Shown here: in pieces, positions 38,079 through 48,452 of the stretch
How the letters are laid out: each line of letters opens with the position of its first letter
Position numbering within the stretch: the stretch's first letter is position 1
DNA from: Skeletonema tropicum
Lineage: Eukaryota > Bacillariophyta > Thalassiosirophyceae > Thalassiosirales > Thalassiosiraceae
Direction of reading: 5' to 3'
DNA length: 64,000 nucleotides
Assembly (NCBI GenBank): GCA_037178625.1
Contig: CM074128.1
Location: 1,302,001-1,366,000, forward strand
Program-made: the position numbers and the translations under genes
The notes under the pieces: generated by a model
Database searches by the model: none
What the model was told of the DNA's origin: nothing
Seen by the model: the letters and a program-made list of their open reading frames with translations, nothing else

Positions 38079-38301
38079 CTTGATATATGTTAGGTACATG
38101 CTATGTGAATGACATGCCTTTGATCTATTTGTGGCTCATCATTAGAGGTGTGATTGAGGAGGCGTTGATAAGTACGGACATAGCTATGCCACTTTTAACA
38201 CACATTAAATACAATTCTTAAGTGGCTTGCCTAACTACAGACCATGTGATAACAAAAACTTGTAAAAAAGCAAAAATTGATCATGCTCTTTTCAGATTGG
38301 A

Positions 38302-38949
38302 TTATGCAGCATTTGTAGGACTGAGCACATTCTGACCTTTGGATTTAGCTTCCAACATTTCTCTGCGTTTAGCAAAAGAAATCTTGTCGCCGAAATCTTC
38401 TGCTGATACGTCAACCGTATGCTTCGCTTCTTCAGTAGCAACTTTTCCTTGTGCCATTTCCTCCGCCATCTTCTTGCGCTGAGCGAACGTGTTCGTAGAA
38501 GTAGATGCACTTTGTATATCTGCCTTCGCAGCACTTTTGTTAGTGTCAAGGAATCCCTTGGGATCGTGCTGCTTCTGCATTAAAGCTTCTATGGCCTTTT
38601 TCTGTTCGATATTCTTACCGACTGAAGGTGACTTTTGCTCTTCCATTTTGCATTCAGACGAGATGCGCATTCCAGCCACGAGCTTTTCTGCATCAAGTTT
38701 CTTCGCGACCACGGTTGGCTTTGGCTGTGGTGAGTCCTTCTTGGCGAACATCTCCGCGACGAGTTCATCTGCTGTTTTCTTCTTTACTTCTTTAGGCTCT
38801 GGATCGGCTTGGGGCTTAACGGCTTCTGTCTCTGGTTGCGTCTCTGGTGAATCATTATTATTCACAACATGATTTTCCTCCCCAGCCGCCGTTTGGGCAG
38901 CGGATTGTTTCTCCTTCTTCTTCTTTACAAGCTTCTTTAGCAACCCCAT
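38302..38949 (-). CDS. Charged, mostly disordered protein with possible N-myristoylation
   Basis: 215 residues starting MGLLKKLVKKKKEKQ. Gly2 plus a polybasic cluster is the arrangement used for myristoyl/basic membrane attachment. The body is Lys/Glu/Ala-rich with three short similar motifs: ADELVAEMFAKKD, TFAQRKKMAEEMAQG and SFAKRREMLEAKSKGQ. No enzymatic domain is recognised. The repeated (S/T)FA(Q/K)R(K/R) motif may be a peptide-binding element. Expression is unproven, but the length of the uninterrupted frame and the ordered motifs argue that it is real. Confidence 0.6.
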   Translation of the reverse strand: MGLLKKLVKKKKEKQSAAQTAAGEENHVVNNNDSPETQPETEAVKPQADPEPKEVKKKTADELVAEMFAKKDSPQPKPTVVAKKLDAEKLVAGMRISSECKMEEQKSPSVGKNIEQKKAIEALMQKQHDPKGFLDTNKSAAKADIQSASTSTNTFAQRKKMAEEMAQGKVATEEAKHTVDVSAEDFGDKISFAKRREMLEAKSKGQNVLSPTNAA

Positions 38950-39407
38950 GATGCAATATGCTGATGGGTCCTTATATTGATTTAGGCGCTGCTGCTCTTA
39001 TTCTTTGGTCTCTCCACTATAACGTGATCTGCCTCAAGTGCGGCCTCTCAATGTCAATGACCCAAGACCCAAGTTAGTTGTTGTTTGTTGTTGTTCGTTG
39101 GTGCATGTCGGCCGCAGCACCAGGCACAGGCACCAGGCACAAGCACCAGCAAATCGCAGCGCAGCGACATCGTGTTTAGCTTTTTCTCGATTTTGAATTT
39201 CCGGAGAAAGAAAGCATATGTAAATAATGCGAACTCCTACCATCGCCAAAGATCGCCATCCACATCAGGCATCACATCAGCATCACATCATATCTATCAT
39301 ACGATACTTCAATTTCGATGTCACACCAAAACAGCTACGTGTAGAGGTGTAACATCATACGGACAACACTTTACAATCTCAACAGCTAGGAAGGGTCAGG
39401 GGGTAGA

Positions 39408-40430
39408 ATGACTTCATTCATTATATTATTAGTTGTTCTTCTATGCTTGTCATCAGTTGATGCGTTTGCTGCTGGTGGATTCGGTGGTGGTGGCAAGAAA
39501 AAAGCTGTCAAAACAAAAAAGAAAAACAAGTCCGTAAAGAAGCAACCAACGACCAACTTATTCACTCCAGAGGGGCGTTTGGAACACATCAAATCACGAG
39601 TTAATGCTGCGGACTTTTCTCCACTGTCAAAATTAATTTTGAAGCGACTTGATGATGGTCAAATAGCACTGGATATCGACCCAAATGGTATCGTCGTTAT
39701 CGACAACTTCTTGGGAAATGAACTCATTACATCGATGCGAGCCGAAGCTCTGTCTCTCATGCCCAAAATGGTACCTAGTCAATCTACTCGCTGGGACGAA
39801 GAGACGCAATCAGTTATTCCGTACGAAAAGAAGGGAGTTTTGTCTATGCAAATTGAAGGAGGAACGGCAGGTTATGCAGCATCTCCTCGATTGGTTGAAT
39901 ACATTGTTTCTTTGACCAACAATTTGTCACGAAAGCTCAATCAGGTCTTACCGGATGCTTATCATTTAGCTACTGAAGAGCAAACAAACAAATTAGCTGT
40001 ATGTCTTGGTGATGGTTCATACTATGACAAACATATTGACAATCTTGGTGGTTCATCCGATGCAGGGGATCAGCGAAAGTTAACAGCTCTGATTTATTTA
40101 CAGCCACCAAACAGTCACGAAGGACAACCACCATATCCAAACGAAAAGGTGGAAGATGATCCGAGAGGTGGGTATTTCAGAGCTTATGACGTTCCCGAGG
40201 AAGGTGATGTCACCTGCATCGCCCCAAGAGGTGATAGATTAGTTGTATTCTGGTCGGATTCGCTAGTGCATGATGTTTCGCCTTCGTTTGCACCGAGCGA
40301 AGATGATAAAAGATTTGCACTAACAACATGGCTTGTGGCAGACAAGAATACTGGAGAAATCAAAGGAACAGATGCGGAAGTCTCTGCTAGACATTTTGAC
40401 GCTGGCGAAAACAGCATAGGGAAAGGATAA
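39408..40430 (+). CDS. 2-oxoglutarate/Fe(II) oxygenase (prolyl 4-hydroxylase-like) with plastid or secretory leader
   Basis: 340 residues. Residues 1-22 are a signal peptide ending SSVDAFAAGG; the Phe after the cleavage point and the basic, Gly-rich stretch after it resemble a plastid precursor. The double-stranded beta-helix domain spans about 90-315: CLGDGSYYDKHIDNLGG supplies His209 and Asp211, DSLVHDVSPS supplies His288, and KRFALTTWLV supplies the 2OG-binding Arg302. The arrangement is that of prolyl-hydroxylase-type 2OG-Fe(II) oxygenases (EGLN-like group). The substrate is unknown. Confidence 0.85.
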   Translation: MTSFIILLVVLLCLSSVDAFAAGGFGGGGKKKAVKTKKKNKSVKKQPTTNLFTPEGRLEHIKSRVNAADFSPLSKLILKRLDDGQIALDIDPNGIVVIDNFLGNELITSMRAEALSLMPKMVPSQSTRWDEETQSVIPYEKKGVLSMQIEGGTAGYAASPRLVEYIVSLTNNLSRKLNQVLPDAYHLATEEQTNKLAVCLGDGSYYDKHIDNLGGSSDAGDQRKLTALIYLQPPNSHEGQPPYPNEKVEDDPRGGYFRAYDVPEEGDVTCIAPRGDRLVVFWSDSLVHDVSPSFAPSEDDKRFALTTWLVADKNTGEIKGTDAEVSARHFDAGENSIGKG

Positions 40431-41000
40431 GAATGAGCAACACTAGTCATAAAGAAATTAGAGCGTGGTTACCAGATAGCTGATAGTTTTCCTCTTATTT
40501 TGTATGAACAAATCAGTATTCCATGTCCTTCACTCAGTAGATCCTCAAACTAATAGCAGCATAGATTTGTCTGGCGGTGCGTGGGCATGCAAAAGAACCA
40601 AATTAAAAGTGCTACGCAAATACTTTCAGAATCTGGATTTGCACTGCTTTTTACTTCGTGGTACCGTAGTATTTGGAAGGTGTTTTTCTATTTTCCTCTC
40701 TGAGATTTTCATTTGCGTATGCATACCTTTCCGAAAAAGCTCGACCAATCAAAAACCGAGATAGCAACGACAACGACAAACGACAACAGAGCCGACATGA
40801 ACATACAACATACATGACATGACAACATACTAAATACCTCATACCACCACTTGCGGAACTTTCTACTCGATAGCTATCTACTTCGGATGGATGAAGCGAG
40901 AGAACAGCTGTTTCATAATATTACCTACTGATGCTAGCCAATGATGAGCTGCGATGTCACAACCATATTTAGCAGAAAGAGATGAAAAGCAAGGTGATAG
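40431..41000. other. Intergenic region
   Basis: No gene or RNA recognised. Short ORFs overlap on both strands without domain similarity; presumably 3' UTR and the promoter of the methyltransferase. Confidence 0.4.
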
Positions 41001-41972
41001 ATGATGATGACATCAAAAGAAATGCCGAAGCAAAACGACAAAACAATTGATTTTTGGGACACATTCTACAGAGATCTAGGCACAGGCGTGAGTTCAATTC
41101 AAAACCAGCCATCAGATAACAACGACTTGGAATGGATTGCGTCAAATAATCCTGTAGTTCTTGACAAAATTGTGAGTTTCATCGGAAAGGATTCCATGCG
41201 TATCCTTGAAATAGGGTGCGGTGTGTCTCAACTATCACGTTCCTTACTAGAGAGAATGTTGATGCAACCAGATGATGGGAATTCTCATAATTCATTTGAA
41301 TTTGTTTCGACAGACGTGAGTTTGGTTTGTCTTGAGCACAATCAAGCACGAGATGCAGAATACATAGCTACTCTTCCGGATGGAGTTTCGCTTTCCTACG
41401 CAGAGTTAAATGTCTTGAATCAACTGCCAGCGTGTGAGATGCACAAGTATGATGCTATAGTTGACAAGGGAACTTGTGACACATTTCTCTTTCGTAGCAA
41501 GCGCACGCAGAAAGGAACTTCGGCTCATGCCCCACTTATGAAGCCTCTACTTAACAATATACACCGCTTGCTTCGGAGTGGATGCGACGCTAAGTATATT
41601 ATCATTTCACCAAGATCAAAGCTTAGACCAGTGCGAGATTTCAATGGATTTGCTTCAGTCAATCGCACAAAAATGAGTACCGAGTTGCTAGGTGATGCTG
41701 TGTTAGCTGAAAGCAATGCGGATCACACTCACAAACCTGCTCATGTATTCATTTACGAATGCACTCGGAATGATTCATACCAGCCCGACAAGGACGTGCC
41801 ATTTGCTGACGAGGGCTTACGCACAATAAATGATGAGACAATCTGCAAAAGGTGTCACATTAGCTTCGCTGTATTTCGTGGCAATGTGAAGATTCAGGAT
41901 CAAGGAGCGGTACAATGGACTCGTCGATTTAAAAACCACACTATTCATTGCACAGGCAACCGTAACAAGTAA
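41001..41972 (+). CDS. Class I SAM-dependent methyltransferase (METTL/EFM-like) with C-terminal Cys/His cluster
   Basis: 323 residues. The SAM-binding motif I is MRILEIGCGVSQL (about 66-78); an acidic motif follows in FVSTDVSLVC; the post-motif region KYDAIVDKGTCDTFLFRS matches the DKGTxD signature of lysine methyltransferases such as METTL13/EFM4/CSKMT. Residues 282-317 hold CKRCHISF and HTIHCTG, a possible zinc knuckle not usual in those enzymes. Translation-factor lysine methylation is a reasonable guess but not proven. No targeting peptide is seen. Confidence 0.78.
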   Translation: MMMTSKEMPKQNDKTIDFWDTFYRDLGTGVSSIQNQPSDNNDLEWIASNNPVVLDKIVSFIGKDSMRILEIGCGVSQLSRSLLERMLMQPDDGNSHNSFEFVSTDVSLVCLEHNQARDAEYIATLPDGVSLSYAELNVLNQLPACEMHKYDAIVDKGTCDTFLFRSKRTQKGTSAHAPLMKPLLNNIHRLLRSGCDAKYIIISPRSKLRPVRDFNGFASVNRTKMSTELLGDAVLAESNADHTHKPAHVFIYECTRNDSYQPDKDVPFADEGLRTINDETICKRCHISFAVFRGNVKIQDQGAVQWTRRFKNHTIHCTGNRNK

Positions 41973-42062
41973 GTTGCCTTGAGAAATTCCACCAAATCTT
42001 TGTTGAGAGCTTGTTGCGTACGACTATGAAAGATCTCACTCAAAATATTCATAGAGATAATG
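41960..42062 (-). pseudogene. Fragment of a duplicated ferritin-like gene 3' end
   Basis: On the minus strand the sequence reads MNILSEIFHSRTQQ then ALNKDLVEFLK. This parallels AMNALSEMPVVRDKLNKD followed by WVKLLE near the C-terminus of the intact gene at 42323-44740. At DNA level CTCACTCAAA and GTACGAC segments align with about 42440-42510. It has no flanking open frame and overlaps the last bases of the methyltransferase CDS. It is a decayed partial duplicate lying next to its parent. Confidence 0.6.
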
Positions 42063-42322
42063 GTAGAAGTAGATGGATACCATAGATTATTTTATCGGCC
42101 ACTCTCAGACGAGAGGGATTAGAGGTAAAGTAGACTATTTATTCAACTCTCAATCCTGGGTTGTGCCCAACCTACTGGCACAGATACTAGTAGCGCGGAA
42201 CAGACATGCTACTTATGTAGATATACTCAGAGTGAAGATGATGCTAACAAATACGAAGAAAGCAAGAAGAACCAATTCCAGCCTAACAACAAGGAGGCTT
42301 TGAAAGCTAACTTTGTTCAAAT
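42063..42322. other. Short intergenic stretch with an ORF of no known family
   Basis: A plus-strand frame 42073-42303 (SWVVPNLLAQILVARNR...) has no recognisable domain; I do not call it a gene. Confidence 0.35.
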
Positions 42323-44740
42323 CTAACAAATCATGCCACGAAGAACACCAGTAGGAATGTCATTGACGCTATCCTCGGATTCGCCACAGATTGATTCCTT
42401 GACTTGATTGATGTCTGCGTTAGATCGAACAAGTCGATGTGCCTCGAGCAGTTTCACCCAATCTTTATTGAGCTTGTCACGTACGACAGGCATCTCACTC
42501 AAAGCATTCATGGCACGTTGATTGAATCGCAACTCCAAACTGGCTTCATCAAAAACATTACGATGCACAGCCTCGCAGGCATCGGCGTCGATGTCACACA
42601 CCCAATTCAAAGTACGCCACGCAAGCGCTGCATGACTACTTTCCTCTTTTGCAATCGTTTGCATCTCTTTCTTGATCCATGCCAAAGTATCACGTTCGAT
42701 ATTGGAGTAAATATTATCATGAGTTCCTTCTTCTTCTAATATTCTAGAGATATCCTCGACTTCCAAATCAGCAACAATTGCAGACAAAGTTTCATCCACG
42801 CAGCCTTCTCTCGCTACTGCAAGTGCCAAAGAAGTCAAGTCATCCCCAAACTTGTGGGTTGATGGGGGAAGTGGTCCAGGACCGACTGGTTTTCCAACCA
42901 ACTTGGAAGCTACCTCAAAGGAAGTACGCGCGTGACGGATTTCATCCATGCCTGCCTTGAGTGCATCTTCAACCAAGTCACTAGGAGCATTATTGGTCAT
43001 TAGAGCAATTGAAAAGGCAGAGAAAGAAGCAACGGAAGCATGCTCCCCAATAGCACGCTCCGTCCATTCTTCACCTAGCAAAAAGCGATCATGATCGGTG
43101 ACATTATCGCTACGCGAAATCGATTCCTCCTCGACCGCGATCTCACCTGACCAAGATACAGATGCGAGGGTGTTCATCTCCTTCATATCGGGAACGATCG
43201 GCAGTGATTTCAGCATCTCTCCACTACTATCAATGAATGGACGTCCTATTGCCACCACAGCGCACTGATCACTGAATGCAGTCAGTGTGTTCACTATATT
43301 GTTCGCTTGCAAATCCAGCTCTACGGCATTCCCTTCAGGAAATGCCAACGTTACATCATACTCGCTTACGCAATCCCCTAAATCGGTGGTTTTATAGTCA
43401 TCAAGACTGACATCTACCACTCGAGCTGAAGGGGCATCTACACTAATAGATTGAGCACAGCCATCGTACAGGATCTCAACATTAAAGGAACAAGTTCCTT
43501 GGAGACCTCTCATGTGGGCGCTGCCCCTCTCAACAACATTATTGCGTGCAATCCCATTCTTCTTCGTAGCGCCTGCAGATAAAACAGCGGCCGCAACAGC
43601 AACGGCCCCAACGCCCATCCAACCTTGTGCATAATTTTCTCGCCCTGGTAGAAGGAGCGAAACTACAACAAGTACTACAAAGCTGGCTGCGAAACAGCGC
43701 TGTTGAGTGAATGCAGGACTGGTATCAACGCCACCGGAGGCATTATTAGGATCGCCACCCTTGTTCGCTTCAGTAGCCCCTGTAGTAGCAGCTGGAGCTG
43801 TTGCCGCAGTAGTGGTAACATTATTTGGTAGTATTGGAAGTTGCTCAGGAAGTTGCTCAGGAAGTTGATCTGCACAGGGAAGAAGACAGGCATCGGTAAC
43901 GCGACACAAGTACGCAAGCTTTCCACTTCCATTCATATCAGAACACTCGCATTTCATAGAAGGATATGTCTCTCCACAGCAAGTTTCTTCACCTGAAGTA
44001 CAAGTCGATCCCTCTGCAGCACATCCAGCGTTCGGTGCACACTCATCAAGTGGGAGAGTAGATGGTGTATTTGGCTTAGTAGGTGTCGTGGTTATCCCAG
44101 AGCCCCCCGAACAGATGGCATGACATCCACCACAGTAATTTGCTTCACATGTTTCACCTTCACCGCATGCCCCATCGACATCGCATGGATCAATAAAGCA
44201 ATTAGCCTGGCTGTCATCACACACACCCGTCTTTGGGTTTTTACATATCCTACACCCATCCGACGTTGCTGGCTTGGTACTTCCGGTAGGCTCGGCCATT
44301 ACAGCAATAGCAGGCTCAGTAAATTGCTGCTGATCACACCAAAAATTGTCCTTTGTCCACTTGGCATCAAACGAGCTTGGCGCAAGGAATGGCATGGTTG
44401 CACCTGCCCCCTCCTCCACGCCCACATCGACCGTGATCGTGCCAGCGGTCTCATCCAAAGAAATCCTGGATTGCACGTCATGTTGAGAGGTATCACAATT
44501 GCTCGTAACGAGCACCTTGACTTCCCCCTCATACAACGGCGCTCCGTTCAAGAACATACCGTTGCCAAAATAATTGTCAAGGTTGACAGGCACATTGGAC
44601 ACAACTTGAATCTTTCCACGAAAGCTGCCTTGGCCGTCGACTTCATCTAGGATGTTGACACCCGCCGATGGAACAGCGGTTGGTAGTGCATTGGTGGCAC
44701 TGAGTAGGGCGGATAATTTTAAAGCTTTTTGTAGCAGCAT
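42323..44740 (-). CDS. Cys-rich membrane protein with C-terminal ferritin-like di-iron domain
   Basis: 805 residues. Signal peptide at 1-19 (MLLQKALKLSALLSATNALP). Residues 160-290 are Cys-rich with several small disulfide-type motifs (CRICKNPKTGVCDD, CGEGETCEANYCGGC, CTSGEETCCGETYP). A Thr/Ala linker leads to hydrophobic segments at about 351-365 and 373-391. The C-terminal domain (about 555-760) is a ferritin-like four-helix bundle: ERAIGEHASVASFSAFS (Glu566), GMDEIRHAR (Glu600, His603), EGCVDETLSA (Glu650) and KEESSHAALAW (Glu700, His703), i.e. the E, ExxH, E, ExxH set for two irons. This EHASVASF type is known mostly from bacteria. It may be a surface or vesicle iron-handling or oxidase protein; function is inferred. 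Confidence 0.78.
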   Translation of the reverse strand: MLLQKALKLSALLSATNALPTAVPSAGVNILDEVDGQGSFRGKIQVVSNVPVNLDNYFGNGMFLNGAPLYEGEVKVLVTSNCDTSQHDVQSRISLDETAGTITVDVGVEEGAGATMPFLAPSSFDAKWTKDNFWCDQQQFTEPAIAVMAEPTGSTKPATSDGCRICKNPKTGVCDDSQANCFIDPCDVDGACGEGETCEANYCGGCHAICSGGSGITTTPTKPNTPSTLPLDECAPNAGCAAEGSTCTSGEETCCGETYPSMKCECSDMNGSGKLAYLCRVTDACLLPCADQLPEQLPEQLPILPNNVTTTAATAPAATTGATEANKGGDPNNASGGVDTSPAFTQQRCFAASFVVLVVVSLLLPGRENYAQGWMGVGAVAVAAAVLSAGATKKNGIARNNVVERGSAHMRGLQGTCSFNVEILYDGCAQSISVDAPSARVVDVSLDDYKTTDLGDCVSEYDVTLAFPEGNAVELDLQANNIVNTLTAFSDQCAVVAIGRPFIDSSGEMLKSLPIVPDMKEMNTLASVSWSGEIAVEEESISRSDNVTDHDRFLLGEEWTERAIGEHASVASFSAFSIALMTNNAPSDLVEDALKAGMDEIRHARTSFEVASKLVGKPVGPGPLPPSTHKFGDDLTSLALAVAREGCVDETLSAIVADLEVEDISRILEEEGTHDNIYSNIERDTLAWIKKEMQTIAKEESSHAALAWRTLNWVCDIDADACEAVHRNVFDEASLELRFNQRAMNALSEMPVVRDKLNKDWVKLLEAHRLVRSNADINQVKESICGESEDSVNDIPTGVLRGMIC

Positions 44741-46882
44741 GGTTTCTGATTTATGAGGCAGCCTGATCTATCAGCCTACCTCCCTTTGGCACGATCAATG
44801 GATTATTTCGTCAAATTCGGATCTTTGTGTCAGGCTGCGTGCACGGGTGTGGTCTTGACTGGTCTTGCCAAAAATTTTCTCGTGAATAAAATGAAAATCT
44901 TTCTGATATTCGGGAGAGTGTTGGTTTGAAACGTAGGTACGCTAGTTGTTCGTCGCCATAAAGGTACTGGTAAGTTGGCCCCACTTTTTGGGGAACTTTT
45001 AAAAATCGAGTCACGAGCTGTATGGAGTACCCACGGCTTCTAAGCCTCCCGGTCTAAGTTCAAAAGTAGGAGTATCAACGTAGGAATAGTACATACCGTG
45101 TGATATGACTATCGCTATGACATTTGTTAACCCTTGCAGCCCAAAACAGGCAAAAATCAATATATTTTCTTGACGGGCTAACTATCGCCAAACACTTTTT
45201 CATCTCCACTCAACATCACCAAGAAGAGGAGCACCGGCACCATGGTGTGTTTGCGTCCTATGGTGATATAATGTCCCATCTTGATATACTGGTGAAATTT
45301 TTTGGCAATGAACTCTACACCCATATTGTAGTTCATTATTAAAAAAGTTCACCAGTATACAATAACGTCGAATTAATTTTCGTCGACATATTTTATCGCT
45401 AGAAATTAAACCTCGACGACACAGTCTGCCGCTGCCGTATATATCCAAAAGAGAGGCAGTAGGGTGTGCCATCAATCCGCCCTGCCCCTTCCAATTGACA
45501 ACTAAACATATCTTATTCGTAGGTTATGCTTATCGCCACAGTAATCACCGTAATCACCAAGAATATAAGTGATCTAGCCACACCATCATCAACAGCCACC
45601 TGTCGCCTTGTCGCGACCAACACTGCCACCAAAGGATGCATCATAGAAGGAACGAAGCCCCAAAACTTATGCCCCAGTCATAATATGATGTAGAGCGATG
45701 ATTGGGGGGCATAAACCTGATAAAAAGAGTCTTGTTAACTCCTTGAAGCGACGAGTCAATAATTACAAAAAACTCGTCTCAAATGGGCACAATATCCACC
45801 ATCAATTGTTGTATACAGCCACCAATAATGTCCAAAACACATCCAAAACAGAACTAACACATCATTGCGGTAATAATATACATTGTTATTGTTTGGAGTA
45901 GTGTTTTCAATCGGATAATATTAAATATTATTTGGTACAATAAATTACAAAATGTAAGCCTCTACACCATGATAAATAATATGACATCAACCACCTATTT
46001 TGCGGCTGCTGAAGCGTGTATACCCCCCAGACATCCTCTGTTATGTTGAGAGTTGAAGATTTGTGTTTGCATTGTTGTTATGGACTGTTTATATGGTTGA
46101 TTGTTGCATATTAATTATGTGAAACATCACATGTCCGATCACATGTGCTCCTAGGTAATAATCAATGGAGGGAGCACTCTCATACGTGGGGCACGACCAC
46201 GGAAGTCAATATTATATTGCAGATGAGATATGTAAAGTAGGGGACCTTTTAGTGCAGCGTATCATTGCCAAAAGGATCATACCACAGGTGGACGAAAATG
46301 ACCAATTATTATATCGTTGATGGCGACTCGAATATCTCAACGACGGCATCTACCTCGACAAAAAAACGCCTCCATAATATACCCAATAGTAATTGGGAGC
46401 GATATAGGTGCATATATTGGTTATATTTGAAGCGTGTGCATGGTTGTGGTCGTCGGTAGGAGCGGCAGCTTCATGGTTGATGTCAAAAAGTGCAGCATTA
46501 GGTGGGACTTATAGGTAGTATGTACGTTCTACGATGATTTGAATTCCTACGTAGGCCTTAGAACCCGTGTACCGACCTTGTATTGTATGTGGTAGGTATA
46601 TATTGTAGAAATTTTTTGCCGCGACTCAGAAAAGATGGGTCCGAAACTCAGTTTGTCGGTGCCGTCAAAGTCCTTTCTATCGCACTGTCACTCAACGCAT
46701 GACAAGTCATTGATGGGTCAAAATTCAAAATTATTCAAAATCAACCGACGACCATGAAATCTTGTTGTACTTAAACTGCTTCATGATGTAAAACTTACCC
46801 AGCAACGGCATACTTAAGAAGTAAACCATACTCCATACGCTCCGCAATCCATTGATGGTACTGCTCTAGCTGCTGTTACACC
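44741..46882. other. Long intergenic region without recognisable genes
   Basis: About 2.1 kb, AT-rich, with only short unrelated ORFs. It contains a long imperfect hairpin at 45285-45359 and the phrase GAATTCCTACGTAGGCCTTA at about 46541, a near match of which occurs at 57932. I found no tRNA, snRNA or rRNA signature. Confidence 0.5.
45285..45359. repeat. Long imperfect inverted repeat (hairpin)
   Basis: TATACTGGTGAA at 45285 is complementary to TTCACCAGTATA ending at 45359. Inward, TTTTTT pairs with AAAAAA and AATGAACT with AGTTCATT, leaving a loop of roughly 15 nt around CTACACCCATATTGT. The 75-nt structure could be a foldback remnant or a small-RNA precursor. No expression evidence. Confidence 0.6.
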
Positions 46883-48038
46883 ATGAGTTCAACGTCATCC
46901 TATTCAAATCTTGTCGTAGTCGATTTCGAGGACATCGCTGATGCATCAAAAGATCTCACCGCCGAATTGGAAAGTGCATTTGGCGGCCGCCTCTCGTCAT
47001 CACCAACAGCTAGTGATGCCGCATCTCCATTGGGCATCATTGCCATACGCAACATACCGAACTTTGTCGAAGCAAAGAATGCGTTCCTCCCCATGGCACA
47101 TGCTCTCGCTCACCTAAATCCGGAATGTTACAATGAATTAGAAGATCCAACATCATTTCTACAACGCTGGTTGGTCACATGGAAAAGAAAAGCTGGGTGA
47201 CGAACCCGACTATGCCAAGGCATCTTACTACTTCAACCCCCTTACTGATGTCCCTGGAACTAAAGAGGACAGAGAAACATATCCAGCGTCTTATCCATGT
47301 AACAAGTGGCCAAATGAAGATTTTTTACCACAATTGAAACACTTCAAGCAAAATGCGCAAAAATTGGGCAAGATCATGCATCAAACAGTTGCTCATGTCG
47401 CAAAGCATATAGATGCCATGGCTGCAAAGAAAGTTGTTGGATATAGAAAAGACTTGCTATTCGATGCAATGCAAAACACTGAAAAGGCAAAGGGTCGACT
47501 GCTATATTATTATCCTATCGAAGAAGATCAATTAAAAGAAGACAATTGGATAGGTTGGCATAACGACTCGGGATTTCTTACATCTCTCGCTGGTGATCTC
47601 TTCCTTGATGATGAAACAGGACAACCTCTTTCACCTGATCAAGTGGATCCGGAAGCGGGTCTGTATGTTACAAATAGGTCGGGTGAATCAATTCACGTCA
47701 AAATTCCAGACGATTGTATGGCAGTACAGATTGGAGAATGTGTCCAAATTCTAACTGGAGGAGTGGTTGTAGCAACTCCGCACTGTGTGCGTGGTCCCAG
47801 AGCTGGGTTTGGCACAAGTAATGTCAAAGTTGCTCGAATCAGTTGTCCGTGCTTTATTGACTCCAAGCCATCGTTTCCGCTGACTTTACCGGATGGATGT
47901 ACAAGTGACAATGCTTGTCAAGCTGGTGTTGGTAGGGATAAAGTTCCATTGTTGGAAGAGCGATGGGTAGAGAATGGAATGACGTTTGGTTCATTTTTAC
48001 AGAAGAGTTTTGAGAAGTATTATGATTGGAGCAGCTGA
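46883..48038 (+). pseudogene. Isopenicillin-N-synthase-like 2OG/Fe(II) oxygenase, interrupted by a one-base frameshift
   Basis: The first frame (46883-47200) encodes SSYSNLVVVDFEDIADASKD ... CYNELEDPTSF and then runs out. The second frame continues from about 47157 as YNAGWSHGKEKLGDEPDYAK, then YYFNPLTDVPGT and on to 48038. Removing one T from TTT at 47156-47158 joins them perfectly, giving about 384 residues. The catalytic elements are intact: IGWHNDSGFLTSL (His and Asp) and TPHCVRGPRAG (His and Arg), with the terminal VARISCPCFIDSKP strand. The family fold is the non-heme iron IPNS-like oxygenase group; no specific substrate can be given. A sequencing or assembly indel in the T run is as likely as true decay. 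Confidence 0.7.
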
Positions 48039-48452
48039 GTAGGGTTAAGTAGAAGATAAGTGGACACTTCTTCTGAAATCGTTGGATAGTCACTCTGATA
48101 TGTAATATGTTCTCAAGTGTGATTCACTCGTTGTTTACAGAGTTAGATAGCTCATTACCAAGCTACAGGTCGTCCATCAACCAGAATCAACCCTAAGTAG
48201 ATCAACCGACTTCTTTTCTTCATTGTTGTAAGTTGTAACATTAATGTGTATTTTCTCTCTTACGCGAATGATTTCAGATATTTCCCTCCAACATCTTTTG
48301 ACAACTTCAACTTCCACCACCATTGCGCCAGCCTCCAGCCTCGCTCGATCTGACATCTTACGGTGACGATGATCTCAGCTCTAGCAAGCTGTTAGCTGAC
48401 CTAGAATCCGACGCAACAACAATATTATAATACGAGTCAAGCAAACGAAATA
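48039..48452. other. Intergenic region
   Basis: No gene recognised; contains the likely promoter of the following PAP/fibrillin-like locus. Confidence 0.4.
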
